From NCBI RefSeq assembly GCF_012489685.1, contig NC_080045.1, forward strand, positions 15,728,901 through 15,792,900: a stretch of 64,000 bases of DNA. The letters are read 5' to 3'. The DNA is from Lotus japonicus (taxonomy: Eukaryota > Streptophyta > Magnoliopsida > Fabales > Fabaceae). The translations under genes were made by a program, and so were the position numbers. How positions within the stretch are numbered: the stretch's first letter is position 1; each line of letters begins with the position of its first letter. Of the stretch, positions 33,933 through 47,520 are shown piece by piece. Below the pieces are notes generated by a model, which was given only the letters and a program-made list of their open reading frames with translations, did no database searches and was not told the DNA's origin.

Positions 33933-36900
33933 CAGTGGTATAAGTGTTTACCCTTTGCTATACCGTTGTGTAGCTTGTATTTGAGATATCAACCTTGTTT
34001 AGGCGAACATGACCTTAAATTTTATCAACTTAGCCTTAAGTTAGACTAATTAGTTAGAAAGTGGAAGTTCAGTATTTAGTCGTTTTGCCTTACTAACTTG
34101 GGACACAATCAACTTAATTAGTTTTCTTTTTCTAATAGAAAGATTCTTGAAATGATATAATTGGGCTTGTTAAAAAGTCTATGTATATTGGACTGATTTG
34201 ATGTCTCATTCCATGTCCACAATTATGGGTATGAGTATGTTTGTTTTTCGGTTTAGATCTCCAGAAGTACAATTTGGTCTTGTGTAACTTTGAACTATTA
34301 TTTTTGGTAAACTCTAAACTACATTCACTCAACCCTTTTAACTTTAAACCAATTTCATATCAACTCACCCAAATTGTCACTTATATGTTCAATTGGGTCT
34401 GTTTACGACAATTGTCACTTTTTTATTAATTAAAAGTGCTTTTAACTAATATTATCCAAACAAGATTCATTTAATTAAGTTTTTTTAACTAAAAGTATCC
34501 AAACAAACATAAACCACATTAGCCTTTCCTTTGTAAAAAAAAAAATCACATTAAAACCAACCCCTTTAACCCAAATTGAAATACAAATACAACTAAGTTA
34601 TGATATTATTTAAGACCATCCATGTAATGGTATACTTGTTATATTTATCCTTACATGGCACAATTTTAGTTTTTTTTATAGGGATATGACACAAATTTTA
34701 TTGATTATGTGAATTTTTATACAAGATGTCAAATATTAACATACAAATATATAATGCACATTTTGAGACTCTACTTAAAAAAAATTCCCAATATACATCC
34801 AATTTGGCCACACAAAAATACATACGGTAGAACTTATTTTTGGTGCGTAAGAAAAAAAAAAGAGGACAAGACATCAAAAGGAAAACTAAGATCTCAAACA
34901 CCATCAGCTAGAAGGGGCTGGTGCCAGATATAGTCATCGCACTTCACTCCCATTTTGTTGTGAGATGGTGGAATTGTGCACTCTTGGAAGAAAAAATAGT
35001 GATGAAGTAAAGATAATTATATAACTCTAGGTTTCTAATTTGTACCAAAAATAAAACACAAGGTTTCCAATGTAAACAATGAAAGGAAAGGAATCTCTCA
35101 GCAGATCAGTCTTCACACACTTTTAAGCCCAACTTAACAAGCCTTTCCGCTACCCAAGTTTCCATCGTATTGATTACTATTGGGCCAGTTACCACTAAAA
35201 CAATTAGATCGATCCCACTCCTAACAATAAATGAGTCCCAAAATAAAATAGAGGGGTGATTAATATGTTTTCTAAATTGGGTGTCTATAAAAAAATCCCT
35301 GAAACTATTTTTAAATACACTAGGTCCAAAAGCTAAACCCGTATACGTGTAATCAATCTCAATCAGTGAACTCTTCCACGTCATCCACTAATCCTACGTG
35401 TATTTTTTAAGTCTTACATGTTATTTTTATTTGTCACTCTCCTCTTCCCCTTCACCCGTTCACATTTTTTCTCTAACTTACCATCCTCTTCAATTTAAAA
35501 TGTACTGCAATTTAATTTTTTTATTAGAAAAATTTAGGGGACGACAGAGATCAAATCATAAATTACTTAGTTATAGAAGTTCTGATACTATGTCATAACC
35601 AATAACACTTATAATTGGAACAACTAATCAATGAGTGAAACCTTACAAAAGAGTACAAACCAATCGTTGAGTTTTGTGATGAATCATGGGCGATAAGAGA
35701 ATATAAAATTAACCAATAAGTTGATAGTATATGTGGTTTTGTGACTTTCTTGCCCTAATTTCTTATCACATTTAAATTTTGTTTGTCTCAAAAACTAAAA
35801 CTGATAGGTAAATGACACATACATTACCTTGGTCAAGACAACATGATCAAAATAAACATATGACTATATAGGAAGAAACAAGTCAGTGGTATATGTCATG
35901 TTAGTCTCTTTTTTAGGGTCCCCGATGTTAGTCTTCTTTGAATGCAGTCATAGGGTTTACAATCTCAGTACCTTTCCATGACCCATTGATATCTCCATCG
36001 CACCTTAACTAAAAATACTTATGACTGCGCGTAAGAATTTTAATATGTTTCTTCTATAAGGTGCTATGGCATCAAGTTGAGATTAATAATGTCTAGCCCA
36101 ACTATAGATATTTGATTTTTTTAAACATTTAGTTAAGGGTTTGATATCTGGATGGTGTGTATAGAGAATAATTTATGTGAATCTCATAATCTCAAGAGAA
36201 TTAGTCTCATAGCTGCCGGCTGTGTGAATACATAAGTGCAATTGATCTTTCGCGGCGAACGGTTTAATTTGAATGTTTGATAGTAGAATTGAGCACTGAC
36301 TTGTGGAAGAACTGTCGGTGAATCCTCATATTGTCACAATCACTTTGAGGTGAGCCTTCTATTACATTAAGGGTAGTGTTCAAAACTATGAACTAAACTA
36401 AAGATGTTATTGAAAAACTTTGAATAGTTGAAGTGTAGTAAAAAGACCTTCTAGCTGTTAGTATTAGCTTTGAGATGTTACGCAATTGTCAGCTTGGTTG
36501 CAGTGAAGTGTCATTCAGTCCTTGCCAATGGAAAATTGTCAAAGAAGCAAAACAGAACATAGTCACTTTTAAACATACTTACATTCATGAATTCAGATTT
36601 TCTCTAGCATTTGTAGTCTCTGGCCGATTAATCACCATGAATTATTTAGGCTAATAAATTATTTTTTATTTAAAGTAATCTTAGACATTGGTTATAAAAA
36701 TCAATGATCTATAATTGTGCAGAGGAGAGTTGTAGAATTTTTTTGCTACAAACGTATTTATATAAAAAAAATTAATCAATGAACCGGAATTTTGCAATGT
36801 TTTTTTGTTACTTGCTAGTTGCTAGTGACCAGTCACATTTTTCTTTTGTTGTAATGCAAAATCATATACATGCCATCCAATTAGTTATAGCTTCCATGAC

Positions 36901-37690
36901 ACAGAAATTTCATAATTCGGGGTCTGGTCCATGAGTGATAAAGAGCACCCTAAGAAAATCTTCCATTGGTTGGGTTCTTGAGTTCCATACTTCCCTCATC
37001 TATTTGTTCTTATGGTCTCTTGTCCCTTTACCTATATGTAAAATCCAAAAATGAAAAAGCTTTGAAGTGTACTCTGTTTTTCTTAGTTCGATGTACAATC
37101 TTTTCTTGGTTATTGAAGATATAACTTTGATTCAACTGAAAAATCCACGACTTGAATCTAATTTTCTAACGAATCTTGGCTAAGAAATAGGCTATGGTGC
37201 TTTGGATTGCATTATATTGGAAAAATCCGGCAAAATCACTCAATTGAGATAAATAGATAAAAGGAGAGCAAATGAGGTGTAGAAGAAGTAAAAGTAATAC
37301 TAATAAAGAACTAATTACTCAAAAAACTTAAAGGATAACATGAATAGTTTTATAATTTTATTTCTAACGCGTCGCATAAGGTCTTTGTATGTATGGGCAT
37401 TTTGGGCGGGTCGCAATAAGTCGCTGGTCGAAGGTTTAGACCAATTGCAATTCATCACCATCTTGCCCGCTTCCAATTGATGACTACTAGGAGAGTCAAC
37501 AACTTCTATTAGAAGATTTGGAGCTGACAATGATTGAACTTTAGACTTTTTGAGAAAGGCAAAACCCGAGTCCGACCGTTGCATCCCTAGCCTCAATTCT
37601 TTTAATAAAAAAAGCTGAATTTAAAACATATATACGTGGACTTGTATATTTTCCACGCTTAATACTCAAATAGACTCTTGCATGAGAGAC
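33925..37690. other. Intergenic, no gene recognised
   Basis: AT-rich. The longest frame, 93 codons on the minus strand at 37315-37596, has no motif I recognise and no visible promoter or partner exons. No tRNA or rRNA was seen. Confidence 0.5.
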
Positions 37691-39235
37691 ATGTGACGAA
37701 CGCACTGTCGCGGGTGCGTGTCAAAGTAATCCTGCAAATAAACTGATTAATGAAGTACAAGGTGTAACACCAGGATCGTTCTTACCAGGACTAAAGTGAA
37801 TTATAAACTGAATTTAGAGACGAAAGCAAATAAAAAAAAAGGGGTTTGGTTGATTGGTTATCAAGTAGGAAAATAAAGATTGAATTATCAGATGAGAGAA
37901 ACGTTAGCCTTCAGGTTATAACAGTCACGTGCAACATACCTTCATCGGTTATAAGAGATTTAATTCAATTAATTATTCAAGTCTTTGAGTAGAAACTCAA
38001 CTCACAATCGTGAGTTGGAATCCTAGATCCTCCACCGGACAATCGCCCAGAATTTGATTAGTTCAAGTTAAGAAAGAAACATCGCCCTCTCAAAGTACAA
38101 GAACAATCTAAAGAGACAGGATCCTCAAAGCTAACAACCAATCGGTGTTAGAGATTTACGTACCTTTAAGATCAGTATTCACAATCGCTTCAACTGATTC
38201 ACTCGCTTAGATAAGGAAATTAGAACGGAATATGACTTCAAATTCAGACGTCATGAACATAAAGCATATTCAAGCACGAGAAAAGATCATAAATCAACTT
38301 TGAATAAAAAGACGAATTACTATTAAGAACTAAACCTCAGGTATGCTAACACATGAAAATTAATAACCCTAGGACTAACTGAAAAGTTTAGCAAGCCATA
38401 ACTAAAATAAGGATTGTAAAATAAAAGAGAAGATGAGGTGCCTAACAAGAGCCTCAACTAGCCTATTTATACTAACACATAAACTTGTCCATCAAGTAAC
38501 TATCTTGTTATCTAAATCTTTTCTAAATCTTCACAAAATCGGGCACAAATAAAAGAGTAAGCTGCTGAACACTCAGACATCCACGGGTCCCACAAGAAGG
38601 CCGAATATTCAATTTAGGTAAACATGATAGTTGTAGCCCTTTAAGTCAGCTTCGCGGGCCTTCAATTGGATCTTAATTCGGAGTTATGTAGCCCAAAATA
38701 TGATCATTTAAGTGAAGACTGTTCCAGACTCGCAGGATTAACGACAGCAACTTTGTAAGGGAATTCTAACCGAGTTAGAGGCTTATTCTTGAATTGAGAT
38801 GAACATGAAAGTTGTAAGGCTTCAAGTTATCTTTCCAACGACATATTACACGCCCCATTCGGATCACTCTAACTCCAGAATCAACCTGTTATAGCAAAAC
38901 AATCACAGAAATAAAAAGTGTAGAATTAAGCACATTTCTATGAATAATCCAAATAAGCACTAATGGTCAAAACATGGCTAAAACATAAGAATTAAGCACA
39001 AAGATGTATATAAAGAAGCTTACAAAGACACACATAAAGTGCATCAATTATGCGCTTATTAACATGCTAGAAATAATAATATAAACAATTCATATAACTC
39101 ACATAATAGTTTAACCTTTTAAATAAGGGGGTTTAAATAATTAGTTCTTGACAAATAATAGAAGTGTGAATAAATCAAAAATAAAACCTTTGGTCATAAA
39201 ACACAAATCTCACGGACAGTCGATCACGGTCACCC
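37691..39235. other. Possible uncharacterised 1.5-kb repeat upstream of CslA
   Basis: Composition changes at 37691 (GTGACGAACGCACTGTCGCG). Near 39210-39232 the complementary strand reads GTGACCGTGATCGACTGTCC, sharing GTGAC and ACTGTC in order, which may be degenerate inverted ends. The interior has no long frame. No target duplication was seen, so this is a tentative call. Confidence 0.25.
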
Positions 39236-39297
39236 TTGTCCTTGTAGGTGCAATAGTTATGGGTTTTGAGGCTGTGAGAGTGGGAAAAAAATACCAT

Positions 39298-39305
39298 TAT
39301 AAAAA
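39298..39305 (+). promoter_or_regulatory. Candidate TATA box of the CslA gene
   Basis: TATAAAAA about 330 bp before the ATG, followed by a pyrimidine-rich leader with TTTCTTTCTTTC near 39417. Confidence 0.5.
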
Positions 39306-39630
39306 GCAAACAGCATGAGGGAGAGTGAGAACTGAGAACAGAGCACCCTCACAGTGTTTAGCTCTTACAGAACAAAACACACATTCTCCCTTTTTCTCTC
39401 GCTCTTCATTCCATTCTTTCTTTCTTTCAACACTTACAGTTTTACATGCCTCATTTTCTTAGCACAATGTTCTGTGCTTTTTGTGGCGTTTAATTTGCTA
39501 CCATTCATTCCAGCTTAGCCTCCATTCCTTTTTCTTTACCAAAGTTGGTTCTTTTGCTTAGTTCCACTTCATCTCAATCAAGTGAGGTTTGTCCTTAAAC
39601 ACCTCCATTCTCCATTTTTTTTTGTTTCAA

Positions 39631-42600
39631 ATGGATACGTTTCAAGAAGCAGATGTTACTTCCCAAATTGGGTTGGTTTGGAGCCAAATCAGAGAGCCAC
39701 TGATTGTGCCACTGCTGAGGGTGTCAGTGTTTCTGTGCTTGGCCATGTCACTGATGATGTTTGTTGAGAGGGTTTACATGAGCATTGTGATTTGTTTGGT
39801 GAAGATGTTTGGTCAAAAACCAGAGAAGCGTTACAAATGGGAGCCTGTGAAGGATGATGTTGAGCTTGGAAACTCTACTTACCCAATGGTTCTTGTTCAA
39901 GTTCCTATGTACAACGAAAGAGAGGTAATTTTTCAATTTCAATTCTAAATAGTTTGGAAACTCTTCTACAACTAAACTAATAATCAATTCCAGGGAGAGA
40001 CTTAAATAGTTTCTAAATTTGAGAATTGATTCTCATAAAAAAAATGATCTTACTAGTAGTAATTTAGTAAGCACAACCCTCTATTTCTCTTTGAATTAGA
40101 ACTTGGAATCATAGTTGTAGTACGTTATATTCATACTAGGTGTGATAGTAGTACGTGTTAAAAGTAGTTGTTCGAACTTTAGGTTCAATGTTTGATCTTT
40201 AGAAGCCATATCCTTAAGGTGATATCTCGCCTTCACCACGTATCACACCAAAGTCGAAATAGTGAGAACAATTTAGTAAAAAAAAAGAACAATATTTACA
40301 TTTATAGTCCTAAATGCAGGTTTATCAGCTGTCCATTGGAGCAGCATGTGGCCTTTCTTGGCCTTCAGATAGGATCATCATACAAATTCTTGATGACTCC
40401 ACTGACCCAACAATCAAGGTACCAGAATCTAAAAGTTTAATTTTGATGAACGGAAAGTGTAAATATTTTTTATAATTGTTAACCAATTAAATTTGAAAAT
40501 TTTGTTATATTAATCAATTAAATCAAATAAAAAAACTGTTTTTTTTCCGAAATCTAATTGGTTCATGTATGATTTTTTTTACTAGATTATACTTTTTTCT
40601 CATAATCTATATATATGCGGCAAATCCCATCTCAAGGATCACAACAACAACATTTGTAACAAATTTTTCTGTAATTTCAAGGATCACTATGTAATCATAA
40701 TTGCAAGCTTTAAAATAATGATCATTAGTGATATGGTTAATAATTAATTTGAAGGGATATTGTGAGTGATTAATTGATTGGGGAGGTGAACAAAATTGTG
40801 CAGGAGTTGGTGAAGGTTGAATGCAGTAGATGGAGAAGCAAAGGGGTGAATATAAAGTATGAGGTGAGGGATAACAGAAGTGGGTACAAAGCAGGTGCTC
40901 TTAAAGAGGGAATGAAACGCAGCTACGTGAGCCAATGTGATTATGTTGCCATCTTTGATGCTGATTTTCAACCACAACCTGATTTCCTCTGGCGCACCAT
41001 TCCATTCCTTGCCAACAATCCTCAACTAGCTCTTGTTCAGGCGCGCTGGAAGTTTGGTAATTTTTTTCGGCATGTTTAAAAACTCGTTTGAAAATCACAT
41101 TGAAGTAAAAAATCACGGTGCACAAAATAAAAGCTAAGGGAAGTTGGTTATGGCCACCATAATTTTAGTTTCTCCATGATTTTCACATGAATTTCCAATT
41201 TCTTTATTCTTGTTAATGCATGTTTATAAATTGTAAAGTTTATTCTAAAATCAAAATTAATTAATAGGAGAAGTTTATTTAAGTAGGTTCAAATTGTCAG
41301 AATTAATTTTAAGAAAAAAACTCTGACCAAATATATTATGATACTATTGACTACCTAGGACTAGAGTATTTTTAACTTCGGTATTTCTCCATTACTCTTT
41401 TAAAAAGAGAGAGTTTGGTACTTTCCAGTCTATTATTTGAAACATTTAGGACCAAATTGCAAATTATAAAATTTATCTCAGAATATAATATAGCCCACAC
41501 ATTAAGTCAAAAGGGTACGGGACAGCTCTGTTTCTCAATAAATACAAGAGAAATCACCTAATATTTACTTTGATTTAGACAACCAAATACCAAATATGTT
41601 TTTGTAATTTGGATACAGTTCTCTGATGAGAAGTCATCCTCATAAATAAGCTGATAGGTGATTAAACATGATGGAACAAAAGGATTCATGATAGTGCTCC
41701 AAAGTGAGATGCCACCAATATGTTGGACCACAACTAGGAAAAAACATTAGTTTAAGAGTCACTAGATTAGATACTACCTTACGTCTTTTACAAATTTAGT
41801 TAGCAAGTTCATATAATTGTACGTTGGAAATAAATGTCCTATACAACACATGTGAGTTTATAAATTTAGTTAGCAAGTTCATCAAATTATTTGCTTGTCT
41901 TTATAATCTATATTTATATAGTAGTTTGAGTTTTCATTTATCTCAATTTGCCATAAAATTCATATGACAAATTGCTAGAATAAAGTTACTTCCTGGTATA
42001 ATTACTGTGGTTGTTGTGACTTGTGATTGTGATGTATATTAGTACTATAGATATACCACAACAACTCCTTTATAGTAATGGCCATTTCTGCACTAAATTT
42101 TGTTTTAATTCACACATATTCGAAAAAACAAAATCATCTACTACTGCGTCTGGCAGCTACACGTGCAATTATATTTTAATAGAGAACCCCCATTTCCCAG
42201 TCAGTCTATAATTTCTAATTATATGATGAAATAGTAAATTCCATTAGCAAGGTTGTTGAATTATTAACACCGTGTGTTTTATGTTTGTGTTTTGTTTTTT
42301 TTGAATTTATTTCAGTGAATGCCGATGAATGTTTGATGACCAGGATGCAAGAAATGTCACTAGATTACCATTTCACAGTGGAACAAGAAGTGGGGTCTTC
42401 AACTTTCGCCTTCTTTGGGTTCAATGGTAATCTTATATATTTATGACTAGTATTCTATCTTCCTAAAACAGGAAAAAAAAATCACTCATTTTCCTTTTGA
42501 AAAAGAATTATGTCAAGTGTAACAGTGAAATCATGTTTTCTAGTGAGTGATTGTAATTGTAAAGCTAATTTTTGTGTAATCTTGTGAATGATAAAGGAAC

Positions 42601-44698
42601 TGCTGGAGTATGGAGAATTTCGGCACTGAATGAGGCAGGTGGATGGAAGGAAAGGACCACAGTGGAAGACATGGACCTGGCTGTAAGAGCCAGTCTCAAA
42701 GGATGGAAATTCTTATACCTGTCCAATCTACAGGTTCTAATTGTTTCATTCAATACAAAATTTCATGTCTGTTTTATGAAATTGTATAACTTATAGACTA
42801 AGATTATAACCTCATAGATTAATAACATGTTTGGATTAACTTATGTCTTCTATAATTGATTCTGAAGTCGTATTCAATTTTGGGGAGACGCTTATATTTG
42901 TAGTTTCTGCCTTCAGGGTTCAGAATTGATCACGGACAAGAAGCTAATCCAAACATTTCGAAGCTTCTGCCATAATTGATTTTTGTTTTAGAATCAATTG
43001 TTGAAATATTTCTAAATATACAGTTAGTTAGTGCATGTTTGGATACACGTTAAGAAAATACAATGAGTTAAAATCTAGGGTGGATAAAAGCAACTGCCCT
43101 CGGCTTTTGGGGCTGTCCATCCACCGTGATTTTTCCCTTCACCCTGGTTTTCCACCGCATCTCCAAACATGCACTTAGACAACCACCCCATGTTTCATTG
43201 GTTTTCATTTTGATATATGGTTTTGTTGATATGGCATGAATCGGTATATGACATGAGGTATTGGTTTAATTGCAGGTTAAAAATGAACTACCAAGCACAT
43301 TGAAGGCCTATCGCTACCAACAGCACCGGTGGTCTTGTGGGCCAGCAAATCTTTTCAGGAAAATGGTCATGGAGATTATAACAAACAAGGTAAAGTTATT
43401 TTGCTTCCTTGAAATAGCTGAACAATACTATGTATTGGTTAATATTGATGATCTGAATTCTGAATTTATATGTTTGATTATTGCAGAAAGTGTCTTTGTG
43501 GAAGAAGATTCATGTGATTTACAGCTTCTTCTTTGTTCGGAAAGTGGTGGCACACATCAACACCTTTTTGTTCTACTGCATTGTGTTACCTGCAACAGTT
43601 TTGGTGCCTGAGGTCGTGGTCCCCAAGTGGGGTTCTGTGTATATCCCTTCCATCATCACTCTTCTAAATGCAGTTGGAACTCCAAGGTCTTATATGATTA
43701 TTTCAAGTTTTCTTTTGTTCTATTTGCCTCTACAATCAAATCTCATCCTTGCAGGTTACATTAATGAACATTACCAGATGTGATTCTTTGTCATAGCAAA
43801 TAATTGACTTTAAACAATGTAAATGTAGCGCATGTTTGGAAATCCTTATACAATTGATTTTGAACTCAGAATCAATTATTGGGAGAAGCTTATGTGTGCA
43901 TGTTTGGAAATCAAATCCTTCTATAATTGATTTTAAAGTCAAAATCAATTCTTGAGAGAAACTTCTCTGAGTAGCTTTTGCGTTTTAGAATTGATTATGA
44001 GGAGAAAAAAAGGAGAAAAAAAGGTGATCCAAACATCCAAATAGAAATTCCTAGTGCACATCCTAGTTCTGTCTGTGTTGTGTTTTACAAGCTTCTTTTC
44101 ATTCACAATTTGAAATCTTAAATGGTTGCATGAAACATGCCCAACTGGTATAAAAGGGTTTGGAACTTTGAAGGCAATGAACTTGTATTGCAATTAGAAC
44201 CTTTTTGAGGTTACTCAATGTTTTTCCTATTTTTCAGGTCGCTTCATTTAATGGTGTTCTGGATTCTCTTTGAGAATACCATGTCTCTGCATCGAACAAA
44301 GGGAACAGTTATCGGTCTACTAGAGGCTACAAGAGTGAATGAATGGGTTGTCACTGAAAAACTTGGAGATGCTCTCAAGGGTAAAGGTGGAGGTAAAACA
44401 TTCAAGACGCTTAGATTTAGGATTGGAGACAGGTATATATAAAGAGTATTGTTCTTGGTTTTTTTCTTATCTCATCTTTTAGATTATATCTAAGTGCTGA
44501 CTTATCTATGTTATGATCTTTGTGTTCAATTGTAGGATTCACATGTTAGAATTACTTATTGGATTCTACCTCTTCTTCTGTGGCTGCTATGATCTTATGT
44601 TCGGGAAAAACCACTTCTTCATATTCCTATATATCCAAGCATTTGCTTTCTTCATCATGGCATTTGGATATATTGGCACTTTTGTTCCCAACTCCTAG
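39631..44698 (+). CDS. CslA: Cellulose synthase-like A, glucomannan 4-beta-mannosyltransferase
   Basis: Nine exons: 39631-39924, 40320-40418, 40804-41056, 42316-42426, 42597-42733, 43276-43389, 43487-43686, 44238-44432, 44536-44698, all GT-AG, joining in frame to about 521 residues, the usual CslA length. CslA enzymes in the Golgi membrane build the beta-1,4-mannan/glucomannan backbone of the cell wall from GDP-mannose and GDP-glucose. GT2 motifs are intact: DD at 123-124 (ILDDSTD), DXD at 183-185 (FDADF), the VEDMD acceptor motif with Asp277, and QXXRW at 313-317 (QQHRW). One hydrophobic segment at about 28-60 and several in the last third fit the membrane topology. The start is the first in-frame ATG; the tail ends GTFVPNS. 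Intron 5 holds a MITE. No disabling change was seen. Confidence 0.95.
43031..43174. mobile_element. TTA-flanked Tourist-like MITE in CslA intron 5
   Basis: Ends GTGCATGTTTGGATAC and, on the other strand, GTGCATGTTTGGAGAT, flanked by TTA at 43028-43030 and 43175-43177. Length 144 bp, non-coding. Related but decayed CATGTTTGGA pieces occur near 42826 and 43829. Confidence 0.7.
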
Positions 44699-45898
44699 AA
44701 CTTCAGCAATTGTGGCTTGTGCCTGATATGTATCTATATTTGTAGTAATTTAGTGTTCAGAGCATCAATTACATTAGAAGTTTAAGCTTGTTAGTTTTCT
44801 TCAAGCTTCTGCATAAACAAGAGTCAGTGACTCGAAACAATACTTTTTTGTGAATATTAAGCTAAGATACATGAAGAAATTAGTCAAATTACAGAAGTTG
44901 TTATCTCATGGAAGTGAAGCATACAGAAAAGGAACACAACAGTCTACAGGCATTGGTCTTCCCTGCAGCAAACACCTTTGATTGCAAGATTGTTTTAAGA
45001 TTTTACATTGTATTTGTTTGAAGAAATAAGCAAATTCAAGAAATGGGATAGATTACACAAAGTTTCATGTTGGATCTCCTTTTTATCTGTCATTCTATGA
45101 CATTAGTCAAAATTATAAATAACTTACAGCAGGGTGCATGACACGCATTCCCTAATGTCAACAAGGAAAGTGAAGGTTTGAATTGGCTTGATATGTTGCT
45201 GAAAGGGTTAAAGCCCATTCTAGGATTAACGGGTTGAATTCGCCTGATTTGACTTTTGTTCTTTACCTTGCACTCCCAAACCTAACTCCTTAATCATGCT
45301 CATGCACCAACAACTTTTCAAAAGGGTGCATTAAGCTAGGGGAACTCAAAAAAGCAACATCACTAGAGAGTAGAGAATGACGGTATGTGCAGCTCTGTGT
45401 GTAAGCATATATTCAATGAAGTTCAAAAGTTCAATAAAACAAGTTAAGTAACATGGTCCAAGATTACTCCCTTATGAATGGTGAGCTAGTCGGATTTTCT
45501 TTCCTTCAGCTTGTGCCTTTATGTGGATGTTGTAAGCAATGACCCTTGCAAATTGCAATATCAATGTGGATCCCTTTGAAAATGCAGTAAATGAGAAGGC
45601 CAGGTTTCTTACAAACTTCAGATTTATAGGAAACCGGCACTAATGTGTCCATGCCTCCATGAGAATTTAGCTCAAATTTTGGTCTTGAGATTCAAACTAG
45701 TCTTCCAAATGAACCCAGACTCTCCGGTATTTACTTGGGGCTCTCATCTAGATATGGGCAAGGCAATCTCTTCTAATTTAATATTAAAACTTAGGATATG
45801 ATGATGGTAAAAAAATGTGTGTTCATTTGACACAAACACGATAATTTAATTTTGTTTTCAAAAAATAAAAATAAAAATTATTGGATCTTTGAAATGAA
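44699..45898. other. CslA 3' UTR and intergenic DNA
   Basis: No reading frame of note and no recognised element up to the start of the tandem array. Confidence 0.5.
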
Positions 45899-47085
45899 AG
45901 TAATCTAACCAACCATACACAAACCCACAACCTATCATGTAAAGTCTTCTAAAATGTCATTTTTCATCTGATTTCTTCTCAAACAGAGGACACTTTCACA
46001 GCTTTTGTTTCTGAGGAAAATACAAGATATAATATGGACTTGACTCCCGTTCTACCATGCTTTTCTTCTCTCAAGCACTAACAACGGCTTTGGCACATCA
46101 ACACGACTAACCTCAGAGTTTTTAACTATGTGACCGATTACGTTTAGGCATCAATTTGACTTCCCTTAGAGCATTTAGAGCCTCTAAAACATACTGTATA
46201 ACCTCATCGGTTGACCTTACATAATCGCTTCTATTTAACTTTTTCCCAACTTTACTTCTACCAATTCGATGGATTTGGCTTCCTCCACTCTGGTGTTGTC
46301 GTATTTGTGAGGCTTTTCTTTCAGGAGCAGCTAGTAGGGTAGGCAAAAACCATATGGTATCGACATGACAATCTATGGATAAAGGTGCAGTTGAAGACTA
46401 GATTAATATAATTTTATATTTCATATATATCAATGAACGGGGTAAGTCTAACATCACTCATAACCGGAACACATGTGCTAGTGGATGGATGGATCAATAT
46501 TCATTCCACATCATGTTCAGAAAAGGCGAACGAATGACTATCATTCTTTTCTTACGGCAAAAATAGAATTCAAAGATCAATAACAGTTTTTATAAACTAT
46601 TAAAAGAAAATGAATCATTCATTTCCTAAAAGCCCAGCACAACCCCATAACAAAAAAACCAAAACTTTTACTCACTCCTCACATATTGTAATCTAACCAA
46701 CCAAACACAGGTCCACCACCTATCATGTAAAGTCTTCTAGAACTGCCATTCTTCATCTGATTTCTTCTTAAGCAAATGACACTTCCATTACTTTTGATTA
46801 TGAGGAAAATACAAGATCAAATATCGACTTAACTCTCGTTCTACTATGCTTTTCTTCTCACAAGTACTAACAAAGGCTTTAGACGCATCAACAAGATGGA
46901 CCTTAGAGTTTTTAACTATGTGACCGATTACATTACTGTTTGTAGGCATCAATTTAGCATCCTTAGAGCATTTAGAGCCTCTAAAACATACTGTATAACC
47001 TCATCGGTTGACCTTACAGAATCACTTCTATTTATCTTCTTTTCCAACTTTACTTCTACCAATTCGACGTATTATGCTTTTCTTC

Positions 47086-47519
47086 AGGAAAATTATATCA
47101 GAATTTCGCCCCATCAAATAGTAAGGCAATCCACTCCTGTCACCACAACCCAGCCTCAACCGTGCGTTCCACAAGTGCAACAGACGCCTCAATCATGTGC
47201 TGGAAAACAACAACAGACGCCTCTGAAAGGGTTGTTTGAGACATCGGAGCTATCAACACCAACACCTTATAATTCCCCTAACACGAACTCATCCAAGAAA
47301 AGCTCTCAGCGGGGACGGCCTAAGGGAAGCAAAAACAAACCCATTGATTTGCCAGATGACTATTTAGAGCCAGTGCCGGGAGAAGATGGTGTGACAACTC
47401 GCGCACAACGAGCTTGGTTGATTGGACAACAGCTTGGTTTAAGACCACGTGGTTCTAAAGCATTGATGTTGAGAAGCCTGGAAGCTCAAATCCGTGCGAA
47501 CCATCCCCATCTGAATTGA
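47086..47519 (+). pseudogene. LINE ORF1, 5'-truncated, with AT-hook-like motif
   Basis: The frame enters from the flanking array and becomes LINE at about QENYIRISPHQIV. It is Gln/Pro/Thr-rich, contains QRGRPKGSKNKP (AT-hook-like) and ends in a basic/leucine-rich tail, TRAQRAWLIGQQLGLRPRGS. L1 ORF1 proteins bind RNA; this is only the C-terminal part, about 140 residues, so no complete protein can be made. The stop at 47517-47519 is one base before the ORF2 ATG. Confidence 0.7.
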
Positions 47520-47520
47520 T

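Noticed and set aside
33642..34049. Frames rich in IYIYIY on both strands
   Set aside because: Translation of the (TA)n microsatellite.
37315..37596. 93-codon minus-strand frame near a possible repeat
   Set aside because: No recognised motif, no supporting exons or promoter; length is possible by chance.
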